Positions 6,516 through 15,170 of a stretch of DNA of 15,633 bases are shown piece after piece. Numbering within the stretch: position 1 is the first letter of the stretch; each line of letters opens with the position of its first letter. The translations under genes were made by a program, and so were the position numbers. The notes under the pieces were generated by a model, which did not search any database, was not told where the DNA came from, and saw only the letters and a program-made list of their open reading frames with translations. Location: the NCBI GenBank assembly GCA_019247975.1, contig JAFBAD010000085.1, positions 1-15,633 of the forward strand, read 5' to 3'. This DNA is from Acidimicrobiia bacterium. Lineage in GTDB: Bacteria; Actinomycetota; Acidimicrobiia; Acidimicrobiales; Iamiaceae.

Positions 6516-7535
6516 ATGGCCAAGGTCGGTGTCGTCGGCGCGTCGGGGTACGCGGGTGCGGAGCTGCTGCGCCTGGCCGCATCGCATCCCGAGCTCGACG
6601 TGGCCGTCGCGACGGGCACCTCGCAGGCGGGCGAGCCGGTGGCCTCCCTGTACCCGAACCTCGCCGCGGACTACGGCGATCAGGTCTTCGAGGCCTGGGA
6701 CCCGATGGCGGTCGACGGCCTCGACCTCGTCTTCCTGGCCCTGCCGCACGGCGAGAGCCAGCGGCTGCTCGGCGAGCTCGACGGTCGGGTCGGCCGGATC
6801 GTCGACCTCGCCGCCGACTTCCGCCTGAAGGACCCGACGCTGTACCCGACCTGGTACGGCGAGGCCCACACCTGTCCCGAGCGGATCGCCGACTTCGCCT
6901 ACGGGCTGCCCGAGCTCTTCCGGCCGGACATCCTCGTGTCCAACTTCGTCGCCGCGCCCGGCTGCTACGTCACCGCGGCTGCGCTGGCACTCGCACCGCT
7001 CGTGCGGGCCGGGCTCCTCGAGACCACGGGCATCATCGTCGACGCGGCGAGCGGCGTCTCCGGTGCGGGCCGCCCGCCGAAGCCCTCCACCACCTTCTGC
7101 ACGGTCGACGAGGACTTCAGCACCTACGGCCTGCTGACCCACCGCCACACGCCCGAGATGGAGCAGGCCATCGGTGCGCAGCTCGTGTTCACGCCCCACC
7201 TCGCGCCCATGAACCGGGGCATCCTCGCGACCTGTTACGCACGTCCGGTGGACAGCTCGCTCACCACCGACGACGCAGGCGACGTCGTGCGGGCGGCGTA
7301 CGCCGGCGAGCCGTTCGTCGTCGCCCGCGACGGCGCGCTGTCGACGAAGGCGACCCAGGGCTCGAACACCGCTCATGTGTCGGTGGTGGTCGATCCCCGC
7401 ACGGGCTGGGTGGTCGCCTGCGGGGCGCTCGACAACCTGGTGAAGGGCGCGGCGGGCCAGGCGGTGCAGTGCGCCAACCTGCTGCTCGGGCTCCCCGAGA
7501 CCACCGGCCTCGCGACCGCGGGCCTCTACCCGTGA
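6516..7535 (+). CDS. argC: N-acetyl-gamma-glutamyl-phosphate reductase
   Basis: 339-residue NADPH-dependent reductase that converts N-acetylglutamyl-5-phosphate to the semialdehyde, the third step of arginine synthesis. The Rossmann start is VGVVGASGYAGAELLRL. The active-site cysteine is Cys150 in APGCYVTAAALAL, where the usual Asn before Pro-Gly-Cys is Ala. HRHTPEM and FTPHLAPMNRGI carry family histidines, and the late dehydrogenase-type segment is SNTAHVSVVVD. The ATG at 6516 is used rather than the TTG three bases upstream, because the promoter geometry points to transcription beginning at that A. It is the first gene of the arg operon, with the ARG box and promoter directly before it. Its TGA overlaps the argJ GTG (GTGA, 7532-7535). 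Confidence 0.97.
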   Translation: MAKVGVVGASGYAGAELLRLAASHPELDVAVATGTSQAGEPVASLYPNLAADYGDQVFEAWDPMAVDGLDLVFLALPHGESQRLLGELDGRVGRIVDLAADFRLKDPTLYPTWYGEAHTCPERIADFAYGLPELFRPDILVSNFVAAPGCYVTAAALALAPLVRAGLLETTGIIVDAASGVSGAGRPPKPSTTFCTVDEDFSTYGLLTHRHTPEMEQAIGAQLVFTPHLAPMNRGILATCYARPVDSSLTTDDAGDVVRAAYAGEPFVVARDGALSTKATQGSNTAHVSVVVDPRTGWVVACGALDNLVKGAAGQAVQCANLLLGLPETTGLATAGLYP

Positions 7536-8695
7536 GCGTCACCGCGGCCCGGGGCTTCGTGGCCGCCGGCGTCCACTGCGGTGTGAAGCCGGCCGACCCG
7601 GACCTCTCCCTCGTCGCGACCGCGACGGGCGAGGCCGTGCCCGCCGCAGCGGTCTTCACGGCCAACAAGATGACGGCGGCGCCGGTCCTCACGTCGCGCG
7701 CCCACCTCGAGGCGACCGGAGGCCGGGCGGCTGCCGTGGTGCTCAACAGCGGCAACGCGAACGCGGCCACCGGGGGACCTGGCCGGCAGCACGCGGAGCA
7801 GATGTGCGCAGGCGTCGCGACCGAGCTCGGTCGTGCGGCCGACGAGGTGCTCGTGTGCTCGACCGGCCTCATCGGCATCCCGCTCCCGATCGACGCGATC
7901 CTCAGCGGCATCCCGGCGGTCGTCGCGGCCCGCAGCGCGGAGGGCGGCGTCGACGCGGCCGAAGCGATCCGCACGACCGACACCTTCCGCAAGGAGGCCG
8001 CGGTCACGCGCGGCGGGCTCACCGTCGGTGGCATGGCGAAGGGCGCGGCGATGCTCGCGCCGCACATGGCGACGATGCTGGCCGTCCTCACCACCGACGC
8101 CGACGTGGACCACGCGACCCTCGCCGATCACCTGCGGGCCGGTGTCGACCGGAGCTTCAACCGCCTCGTGGTGGACGGCTGCATGTCGACCAACGACACG
8201 GTGATCATCCTGGCCAGCGGGGTGGCCGGCGCGCCGGACGACCCGAGGGACCTCGAGCTCGCGATCGCCGAGGTGTGCGAGTCGCTCGCCTCGCAGATGG
8301 CGCGTGACGCCGAGGGTGCCACCAAGGTCGTGCGCGTCGAGGTACGGGGCGCGGCCAGCGACGAGGACGCCGATCGTGGTGCGCGGGCGATCGCGACGAG
8401 CCAGCTCACCAAGTGCTCGTGGTACGGGTGCGATCCCTACTGGGGCCGGGTGGCGAGCGACCTCGGGAGCGCCGGCATCGCCTTCGACCCGGACCGGCTG
8501 TCGGTGTCCTACGGCGGGGTGGTGGTCGCGCGCGAAGGCGTGTCGGTCGCGCACGACGAGGACGCGGTGGCGACGCACATGGCCGACCGCGATCTCTCGA
8601 TCGTCGCCGACCTCGGCCTCGGCGACGGCACGGCCCACGTGCTGACCAACGACCTCACCCACGCCTACGTCGACGAGAACATGGGAACCTCCTAA
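7532..8695 (+). CDS. argJ: Bifunctional ornithine acetyltransferase / N-acetylglutamate synthase
   Basis: 387-residue Ntn-hydrolase-fold enzyme that moves the acetyl group from N-acetylornithine to glutamate, closing the acetyl cycle and releasing ornithine. The precursor cleaves itself at the Ala-Thr bond in PHMATMLAVLTTD. The new N-terminal nucleophile would be Thr181, giving alpha (1-180) and beta (181-387) chains. Other family segments are VLNSGNANAATG, VCSTGLIG, GGMAKGAAMLAP, VDGCMSTNDT, SQLTKCSWYGCDPYWGR and, at the C-terminus, LTHAYVDENMGTS. The GTG start at 7532 overlaps the argC stop by 4 nt. The frame is open far upstream of this, but that part is antisense or out-of-frame sequence of argC. 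Whether it can use acetyl-CoA directly (bifunctional) or only acetylornithine cannot be read with certainty. No argA gene is present in the window. Confidence 0.97.
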   Translation: MSVTAARGFVAAGVHCGVKPADPDLSLVATATGEAVPAAAVFTANKMTAAPVLTSRAHLEATGGRAAAVVLNSGNANAATGGPGRQHAEQMCAGVATELGRAADEVLVCSTGLIGIPLPIDAILSGIPAVVAARSAEGGVDAAEAIRTTDTFRKEAAVTRGGLTVGGMAKGAAMLAPHMATMLAVLTTDADVDHATLADHLRAGVDRSFNRLVVDGCMSTNDTVIILASGVAGAPDDPRDLELAIAEVCESLASQMARDAEGATKVVRVEVRGAASDEDADRGARAIATSQLTKCSWYGCDPYWGRVASDLGSAGIAFDPDRLSVSYGGVVVAREGVSVAHDEDAVATHMADRDLSIVADLGLGDGTAHVLTNDLTHAYVDENMGTS

Positions 8696-9601
8696 ATGCA
8701 CGGCGACCCGTTCAAACCGGCCGACCTCTCGGGCATCGACGCGTCCACCCGCGCGTCGATCCTGGTGGAGGCGCTCCCGTACATCCAGCAGTTCGCCGGC
8801 GCGACCGTGGTCGTGAAGTTCGGCGGCAACGCGATGGTCGACGACGCGCTCGCGCACTCGTTCGCGGCGGACGTCGTGCTGCTGCGGGCCGTCGGCATGC
8901 GGCCGGTCGTCGTCCACGGCGGGGGTCCGCAGATCGGCGACCTGATGGGCCGGCTCGGCATGGAGCCCGAGTTCCGCGACGGCCTGCGGGTCACCGACGC
9001 CGACACCCTCGACGTCGCCCGCATGGTGCTCGCCGGCAAGGTCAACCGCGACATCGTCGCCGCGATCAACCGGCACGACCGCCGCGCCGTGGGCCTGAGC
9101 GGTGAGGACGCCGGCCTGATCATCGCCCGCCAGCGCGACGCCGATCTCGGCTTCGTCGGCGACGTCGCCGAGGTGGACGACCGGGTGCTCGACACCCTCC
9201 TCGGCGACGGCTTCATCCCGGTCATCTCGACCATCGGGAGCGACGGCGCCGGGCAGGCCTACAACATCAACGCCGACAGCGCGGCGATCGCCATCGCCGA
9301 GACGCTGCGGGCCGAGAAGCTCATCTACCTGACCGACGTGCCCGGGCTGCTGACCGACATGGCCGATCCGGCCAGCCTCGTGTCGCGGCTCACCGTCGCC
9401 CGGGCCCGGCTGCTCATCGACGACGGCGTCGTGACCGGCGGGATGATCCCGAAGCTCGAGGCGTGCGTCGAGGCGGTCGCAGGTGGCGTGGGTTCCGCGC
9501 ACATCCTCGACGGCCGGGTGCCGCACGTGGTGCTGCTCGAGCTCCTGACCGACGCAGGCGTCGGGACGATGCTCATCCGCACCGAGAGAGCAGTTGCGTG
9601 A
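8696..9601 (+). CDS. argB: Acetylglutamate kinase
   Basis: 301-residue amino-acid kinase that phosphorylates N-acetylglutamate with ATP, usually the committed and feedback-controlled step. Seen: KFGGNAMVD with Lys41, VVHGGGPQIGDLM (about 74-87), RVTDADTLDVARMVLAGKVN, YNINADSAAIAIAE, LTDVPGLL, GGMIPKLEAC and a C-terminal HILDGRVPHVVLLELLTD. About 37 residues, partly helical in look, precede the first strand. That N-terminal extension and the C-terminal DGR-H-LLE segment are features of the arginine-inhibited hexameric type rather than the shorter E. coli type. I therefore infer feedback inhibition by arginine. The ATG abuts the argJ TAA (TAAATG). No Shine-Dalgarno sequence is present, so translation probably reinitiates after argJ. 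Confidence 0.97.
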   Translation: MHGDPFKPADLSGIDASTRASILVEALPYIQQFAGATVVVKFGGNAMVDDALAHSFAADVVLLRAVGMRPVVVHGGGPQIGDLMGRLGMEPEFRDGLRVTDADTLDVARMVLAGKVNRDIVAAINRHDRRAVGLSGEDAGLIIARQRDADLGFVGDVAEVDDRVLDTLLGDGFIPVISTIGSDGAGQAYNINADSAAIAIAETLRAEKLIYLTDVPGLLTDMADPASLVSRLTVARARLLIDDGVVTGGMIPKLEACVEAVAGGVGSAHILDGRVPHVVLLELLTDAGVGTMLIRTERAVA

Positions 9602-10797
9602 CGACCACCCACGACGCCGCCATGCACGCACCGGACGATCTCGAACGCTGCCCGCTCATGCCGACCTACGGCCCGCCGTCGCTCATGCTCGTGCGGGGCG
9701 AGGGCTCGCGGGTGTGGGACGCCGACGGCCACGAGTACCTCGACTTCCTGTCCGGGCTCGCGGTCACGAGCCTCGGCCACTCGCATCCTGCGGTGGCGGA
9801 CGCGATCGCGGAACAGGCCCGTCGGTTGCTGCACGTGTCCAACCTGTTCGGCACGGAGCACAACTGGCAGGTCGCCCGCACCCTCGACCGCCTGCTCGGT
9901 GGTGGCGGGCAGGTGTTCTTCGCCAACTCCGGCGGCGAGGCCAACGAGTGCGCGCTCAAGCTCGCCCGCAAGTTCGGTGGGCGGGGCCGGCACGTCGTCG
10001 TGAGCGCGCTCGGCTCGTTCCACGGCCGCACGTTGGCGACGCTGCACGCGACCGGTCAGCCTGCGAAGCACGAGCCGTTCCAGCCGCTGCCGGAGGGCTT
10101 CCGCCACGTCGTGTGGAACGACCTCGACGCGCTCGAGGGCGCGCTCGACCCGTCCGTTGCGGCGATCCTGCTCGAGCCGGTGCAGGGCGAGGGCGGCGTG
10201 AACCCGGCGAGCCGCGAGTACTTCGAGGGCGTCCGGCGCATCTGCGACGAGCGGGGCATCCTCTTCATGGTCGACGAGGTGCAGACCGGCCTCGGCCGCA
10301 CCGGCCGGTGGTTCGGGCACCAGCACTTCGACGTCGTCCCCGACGTCGTCACGATGGCCAAGGCGCTCGGCAACGGCGTGCCGATCGGGGCGTGCTGGGC
10401 CAGGGCCGACGTCGCTGCAGCCTTCGAGCCGGGGGATCACGCGACGACCTACGGCGGCCAGCCGCTCGCCACCGCCGCCGCCCGCGCCGTCCTCGCCACC
10501 ATGGAGGCCGAGGACGTGCCGGCGCGCGCGGAGCGGGCCGGGGCGCGCCTCACGAAGGTCCTCGAGGGGCTCGACGGCGTCGCCGAGGTGCGGGGTCTGG
10601 GCCTCCTGATCGCAGCCGAGCTCGACGGCCTCGACGCCCGCACGGTGGTCGCCGAGGCGCTCGCAGGTGGGCTCATCGCCAACGCGGTCACGCCGTCCGC
10701 CATCCGGCTCGCGCCGTCCCTCCTGGTCTCCGACGAGGACATCGACCGGGCCGGCGACATCCTCGGTGCCGCGCTCGCCCGCACCGCGAGCTCGTGA
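9598..10797 (+). CDS. argD: Acetylornithine aminotransferase
   Basis: 399-residue class III pyridoxal-phosphate aminotransferase that converts N-acetylglutamate semialdehyde to N-acetylornithine with glutamate as donor. Seen: MPTYGPPSLMLVRGEGSRVW, LDFLSGLAVTSLGHSHP, VSNLFGTEHNW, FFANSGGEANECALKLARK (phosphate-binding), SFHGRTLATLHATGQ, VAAILLEPVQGEGGV, FMVDEVQTGLGRTG (aspartate that holds the pyridine nitrogen) and MAKALGNGVPIGA with the cofactor-binding Lys255. The GTG start at 9598 overlaps the argB stop (GTGA), and the purine-rich GAGAGAG sits 7 bases upstream. An ATG at residue 9 is an alternative start. Such enzymes often also act on succinyl-diaminopimelate in lysine synthesis; this is family knowledge, not visible here. 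Confidence 0.97.
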   Translation: MTTTHDAAMHAPDDLERCPLMPTYGPPSLMLVRGEGSRVWDADGHEYLDFLSGLAVTSLGHSHPAVADAIAEQARRLLHVSNLFGTEHNWQVARTLDRLLGGGGQVFFANSGGEANECALKLARKFGGRGRHVVVSALGSFHGRTLATLHATGQPAKHEPFQPLPEGFRHVVWNDLDALEGALDPSVAAILLEPVQGEGGVNPASREYFEGVRRICDERGILFMVDEVQTGLGRTGRWFGHQHFDVVPDVVTMAKALGNGVPIGACWARADVAAAFEPGDHATTYGGQPLATAAARAVLATMEAEDVPARAERAGARLTKVLEGLDGVAEVRGLGLLIAAELDGLDARTVVAEALAGGLIANAVTPSAIRLAPSLLVSDEDIDRAGDILGAALARTASS

Positions 10798-11693
10798 TGC
10801 GCCACCTGCTCGAGATCGACGACCTCTCTGCGGACGAGGTGCACGAGGTCCTGGTGCTCGCGGGCGAGCGGCCCGACCTGGTGCTCGCCGGGCACGGGGT
10901 GGCGCTGCTCTTCGAGAAGCCGTCGCTCCGGACCCGCCACTCGACCGAGATGGCCGTCGTGCAGCTGGGCGGTCACCCGGTGTCCGTGCGGGCCGACGAG
11001 ATCTCGATCGGCGTCCGCGAGACCCCGGAGGACATCGCCCGCGCGCTGAGCGGCTACCACGCAGCGATCGGCGCCCGCGTGTTCGAGCACCAGAAGCTCG
11101 AGCGCATGGCCGCCGTCTCGGGTGTGCCCGTGGTCAACCTGCTGTCCGACGAGGGCCATCCGTTGCAGGCGCTGGCCGACCTGCTGACGATCCAGCAGGA
11201 GTTCGCCACGCTCAGCGGGCTGACGCTCGCATGGGTCGGCGACTACTCGAACGTGGCCCGCTCGCTCGCGTTGGCGTGTGCTCTCGTCGGCATCCGGGTG
11301 CGCCTCGCCTGCCCGTCCGGCTATGCGCCGACCGACGCCGACCTCGACCGGGTGCGGGCGATCCCCGGCGCGGACATCGAGGTCTCGTCCTACGCCGTCG
11401 AGGCGGTCAAGGGCGCGGACGTCGTCTCCACCGACACCTGGTACGCCATGGGGCAGGAGGCCGAGGCGGTGGTCCGCCGCCGCGCGTTCGAGGGGTTCAC
11501 CGTCGACGGCGCGCTGCTCGAGCAGGCGGGGGAGCGGGCGATCCTGCTGCACTGCCTGCCCGCGCACCGCGGCGAAGAGGTCACGGAGGACGCGCTGGAA
11601 GGGCCGCGCAGCCGGGTGTTCGTCCAGGCGACCAACCGCATGCACGCGGCGCGTGCCGCGCTCTGGTTCCTGATCAGGGACATGCAGCCATGA
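10797..11693 (+). CDS. argF: Ornithine carbamoyltransferase
   Basis: 298-residue transcarbamylase that makes citrulline from ornithine and carbamoyl phosphate. The carbamoyl-phosphate loop reads FEKPSLRTRHSTEM (Ser43-Arg47), with Leu where many enzymes have Thr (STRTR). Further motifs are VVNLLSDEGHPLQALADLLTI, LAWVGDYSNVARSLA, and HCLPAHRGEEV with the catalytic Cys. The ornithine loop, normally D-x-W-x-SMG, reads DTWYAMGQE: Asp213 and Met218 are kept but the serine is Ala217. I recall Thermus ArgF also having SLRTR but with SMG. The rest is intact and of normal length, and the operon context supports the assignment. The one-base TGATG overlap with argD fixes ATG 10797 as start; a GTG one codon upstream is possible. 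Confidence 0.95.
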   Translation: MRHLLEIDDLSADEVHEVLVLAGERPDLVLAGHGVALLFEKPSLRTRHSTEMAVVQLGGHPVSVRADEISIGVRETPEDIARALSGYHAAIGARVFEHQKLERMAAVSGVPVVNLLSDEGHPLQALADLLTIQQEFATLSGLTLAWVGDYSNVARSLALACALVGIRVRLACPSGYAPTDADLDRVRAIPGADIEVSSYAVEAVKGADVVSTDTWYAMGQEAEAVVRRRAFEGFTVDGALLEQAGERAILLHCLPAHRGEEVTEDALEGPRSRVFVQATNRMHAARAALWFLIRDMQP

Positions 11694-12181
11694 CGCCGGC
11701 CGTCGACGACGGGCCGGCTCGTACCGGGAAGAACCGCCGCCAGCACGTGATCGCGAAGCTCCTCACCCAGCACGCGGTGGCCAGCCAGGAGCAGCTGGTC
11801 GACCTGCTGGCCGGCGAGGGCGTGCGGGCCACGCAGGCGACCGTGTCGCGCGACCTGGCCGACCTCGGCGCGATCCGCGTCCGCGCGGGTGACCGTGAGT
11901 CCGTCTACGCGATCCCCGAGCTGCCGAGCGAGCAGCGCGCGCCGAGCGACCACCTGCGCCGCGTGCTCGGCGAGTGGGTCGTCGAGGTCGCGCAGTCGGC
12001 CAACCTCGTCGTGCTGCGGACGCCACCAGGCTCCGCGCACGTGGTCGGCTCGGCGCTCGACCGTGCCGATCTGCCGGACGTGCTCGGCACGGTCGCCGGT
12101 GACGACACGCTGATCGTGGTCGTGATGGAGGGGGCCGGCGGACGCGCCGCCGACGCCCTCCGTGAGCTTGCTGGTCTCTAG
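11690..12181 (+). CDS. argR: Arginine repressor
   Basis: 163-residue ArgR-family regulator that, as a hexamer with bound arginine, represses arginine synthesis genes. The N-terminal winged helix-turn-helix spans about residues 15-75 (RRQHVIAKLL, SQEQLVDLL, and the recognition segment ATQATVSRDLADLGAIRV). A linker is followed by the oligomerisation and arginine-binding domain (about 84-163), with NLVVLRTPPGSAHVVGSALD and GTVAGDDTLIVV, whose Asp pair contacts arginine. It overlaps the argF stop by 4 nt (ATGA). Its place inside the operon predicts autoregulation through the ARG box before argC. The stop codon TAG shares its G with the GGAGG ribosome-binding site of argG. Confidence 0.97.
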   Translation: MTPAVDDGPARTGKNRRQHVIAKLLTQHAVASQEQLVDLLAGEGVRATQATVSRDLADLGAIRVRAGDRESVYAIPELPSEQRAPSDHLRRVLGEWVVEVAQSANLVVLRTPPGSAHVVGSALDRADLPDVLGTVAGDDTLIVVVMEGAGGRAADALRELAGL

Positions 12182-12185
12182 GAGG
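12181..12185 (+). promoter_or_regulatory. Strong ribosome-binding site of argG, fused to the argR stop codon
   Basis: GGAGG begins on the last base of the argR stop (TAG, 12179-12181) and lies 5 bases before the TTG at 12191. It is the only full-strength Shine-Dalgarno sequence in the arginine run and supports the unusual TTG start of argG. Confidence 0.8.
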
Positions 12186-12190
12186 AACCA

Positions 12191-13389
12191 TTGGCTAAGA
12201 GGGTTGTGCTCGCCTACAGCGGCGGCCTCGACACGAGCGTCGCGGTGCGCTGGATGATCGACGAGCTCGGCGTCGAGGTCATCGCGATGGCCGTCGACGT
12301 CGGTCAGACCTCCGACGACTGGGACGTCGTCCGCGAGCGTGCGCTCGCGGCCGGTGCGCGCGACGCGCTCGTCGTCGACGCGCGCGAGGAGTTCGCGGAG
12401 GAGTACGTCGCGCCCGCGCTGGCGGCGAACGCGCTCTACGAGGGTCGCTACCCGCTGGTGTCCGCGCTGTCCCGCCCGGTGATCGTCAAGCACCTCGTGG
12501 CCGCGGCGCGCAACGAGGGCGCAGACGCCGTCGCGCACGGCTGCACCGGCAAGGGCAACGACCAGGTCCGCTTCGAGGTCTCGACGCGAGCGCTCGCACC
12601 GGACCTCGAGGTGGTCGCCCCCGTGCGGGGCTGGGGGATGAACCGGGAGGAGTCGATCCTCTACGCCTACCGCCACGACATCCCGATCCAGGCGACGAAG
12701 GAGAAGGTGTACTCGATCGACGACAACCTCTGGGGCCGGGCCATCGAGTGCGGCGAGATGGAGGATCCGTGGGCGGTGCCGCCGGTCGGGGTGTGGTCGA
12801 TGACGAAGGTGCGGGCGTCGGAGCCGCGCGACGTGATCATCGGGTTCGAGCAGGGTCGCCCGGTGGAGATCGACGGTCGCCGCCTCGGCATGCTCGAGGT
12901 CATCGATACGCTGAACGACGTCGTTGGTTCCTACGGCTGGGGTCGCATCGACATGGTGGAGAACCGGCGCGTGGGCATCAAGAGCCGCGAGACCTATGAG
13001 TGCCCGGCCAGCCTCGCCCTGATCCTCGCCCACAAGGATCTCGAGTCGATCTGCCTCGAGCGCGACCTCGAGCGGGAGAAGGCGCGCATCGAGCCGCGCT
13101 ACGCGGAGCTCGTGTACGACGGTCTCTGGTTCTCGCCGCTCAAGCAGGCGTTCGACTCGTTCATCGATTCGAGCCAGGAGTTCGTGACCGGTGAGGTGCG
13201 CCTGCACCTCGAGCCCGGCAGCTGCGTCGTGACCGGCCGGCGGAGCCCGCACAGCCTGTACGACTACGAGCTCGCGACCTACGACGCCGCGGACCGGTTC
13301 CGCCACGAGGACTCGGCCGGGTTCGTGCGGCTCTGGGGGCTCGGCATCGAGACGTGGGCGGCCCGGCAGGGCTCGGACCGCGCGCACAC

Positions 13390-13393
<4 letters not shown>
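12191..13393 (+). CDS. argG: Argininosuccinate synthase
   Basis: 400-residue enzyme that joins citrulline and aspartate with ATP to form argininosuccinate. The ATP-pyrophosphatase P-loop is VVLAYSGGLDTSVAV (residues 5-19). Then come VDVGQ, the citrulline/aspartate region HGCTGKGNDQVRFE, APVRGWGMNREE, YSIDDNLWGRAIECGEMEDP, and a C-terminal RSPHSLYDYELATYD in the multimerisation domain. The start is TTG: family homology begins at MAKRVVLAYSGG, GGAGG stands 5 bases upstream, and no ATG or GTG lies between. It is 9 bases from argR, the largest gap in the operon. Its stop overlaps the argH GTG (GTGA). Length is normal for the family. Confidence 0.97.
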
Positions 13394-14765
<1,372 letters not shown>

Positions 14766-14766
<1 letters not shown>

Positions 14767-15170
14767 TGTCCACCGATTGGCCCCACCGCGCCCAGGTGCG
14801 GGTGCGGTACCACGAGTGCGACATGCAGAAGGTCGTCTACAACGCGCACTACCTCACCTACATCGAGGACGCGATGGGGTCGTGGCTGTACGAGGTGTTC
14901 GGCACCTTCGACGACCACTTCGACTGGATGCTGATCCGGGTCGAGCTCGAGTGGCAGGGCTCGGCCACCTTCGGCGACGTCCTCGCCATCGACGTGGGCA
15001 TCGAGCGGTTCGGGACCACGTCGTTCGTCGCCCGCTACCGGGGCACGGTCGAGGAGCGGCCGGTGTTCGAGGCGCGCATCACCTACGTCTGCGTGGAACC
15101 GGGCACGACGACGAAGATGGTCGTGCCCGACGACGTCCGCGCCGGTCTCGGTCCGCCGATCCCGGCGTGA
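14766..15170 (+). CDS. Hot-dog-fold acyl-CoA thioesterase (4HBT / YbgC-FadM type)
   Basis: 134-residue single-domain protein of the 4-hydroxybenzoyl-CoA thioesterase superfamily, which hydrolyses acyl-CoA thioesters as an oligomer in the cytoplasm. The N-terminal signature RVRYHECDMQKVVYNAHYL carries the expected aspartate (Asp19) just before the long central helix (LTYIEDAMGSWLYEVFG). Beta strands follow (MLIRVELEWQGSA, VLAIDVGIERFGTTSFVARY, FEARITYVCVE). The start overlaps the argH stop by one base, and the stop overlaps the next gene by 4 nt, so it is co-translated with the arginine genes although it has no known role in arginine synthesis. The acyl substrate cannot be predicted. Confidence 0.88.

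Noticed and set aside
6369..7376. Upstream extension of the ScyD/ScyE-type protein by 336 residues
   Set aside because: The extension is antisense to argC. A signal peptide and a good ribosome-binding site mark the real start at 6368.
6410..7531. A 374-residue N-terminal extension of ArgJ, suggesting a fusion
   Set aside because: It is an out-of-frame reading of argC with arginine-rich low-complexity sequence. ArgJ homology begins right after GTG 7532.
7526..9631. A 701-codon open frame on the minus strand
   Set aside because: It runs antisense to argJ and argB, both of which have complete family motifs on the plus strand. It is a composition artefact.
9594..10796. A long N-terminal extension of ArgF
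   Set aside because: It is argD read in another frame. ArgF homology and length fit the ATG at 10797.
11390..13387. A 665-codon open frame on the minus strand
   Set aside because: It is antisense to argF, argR and argG, with no recognisable motif.
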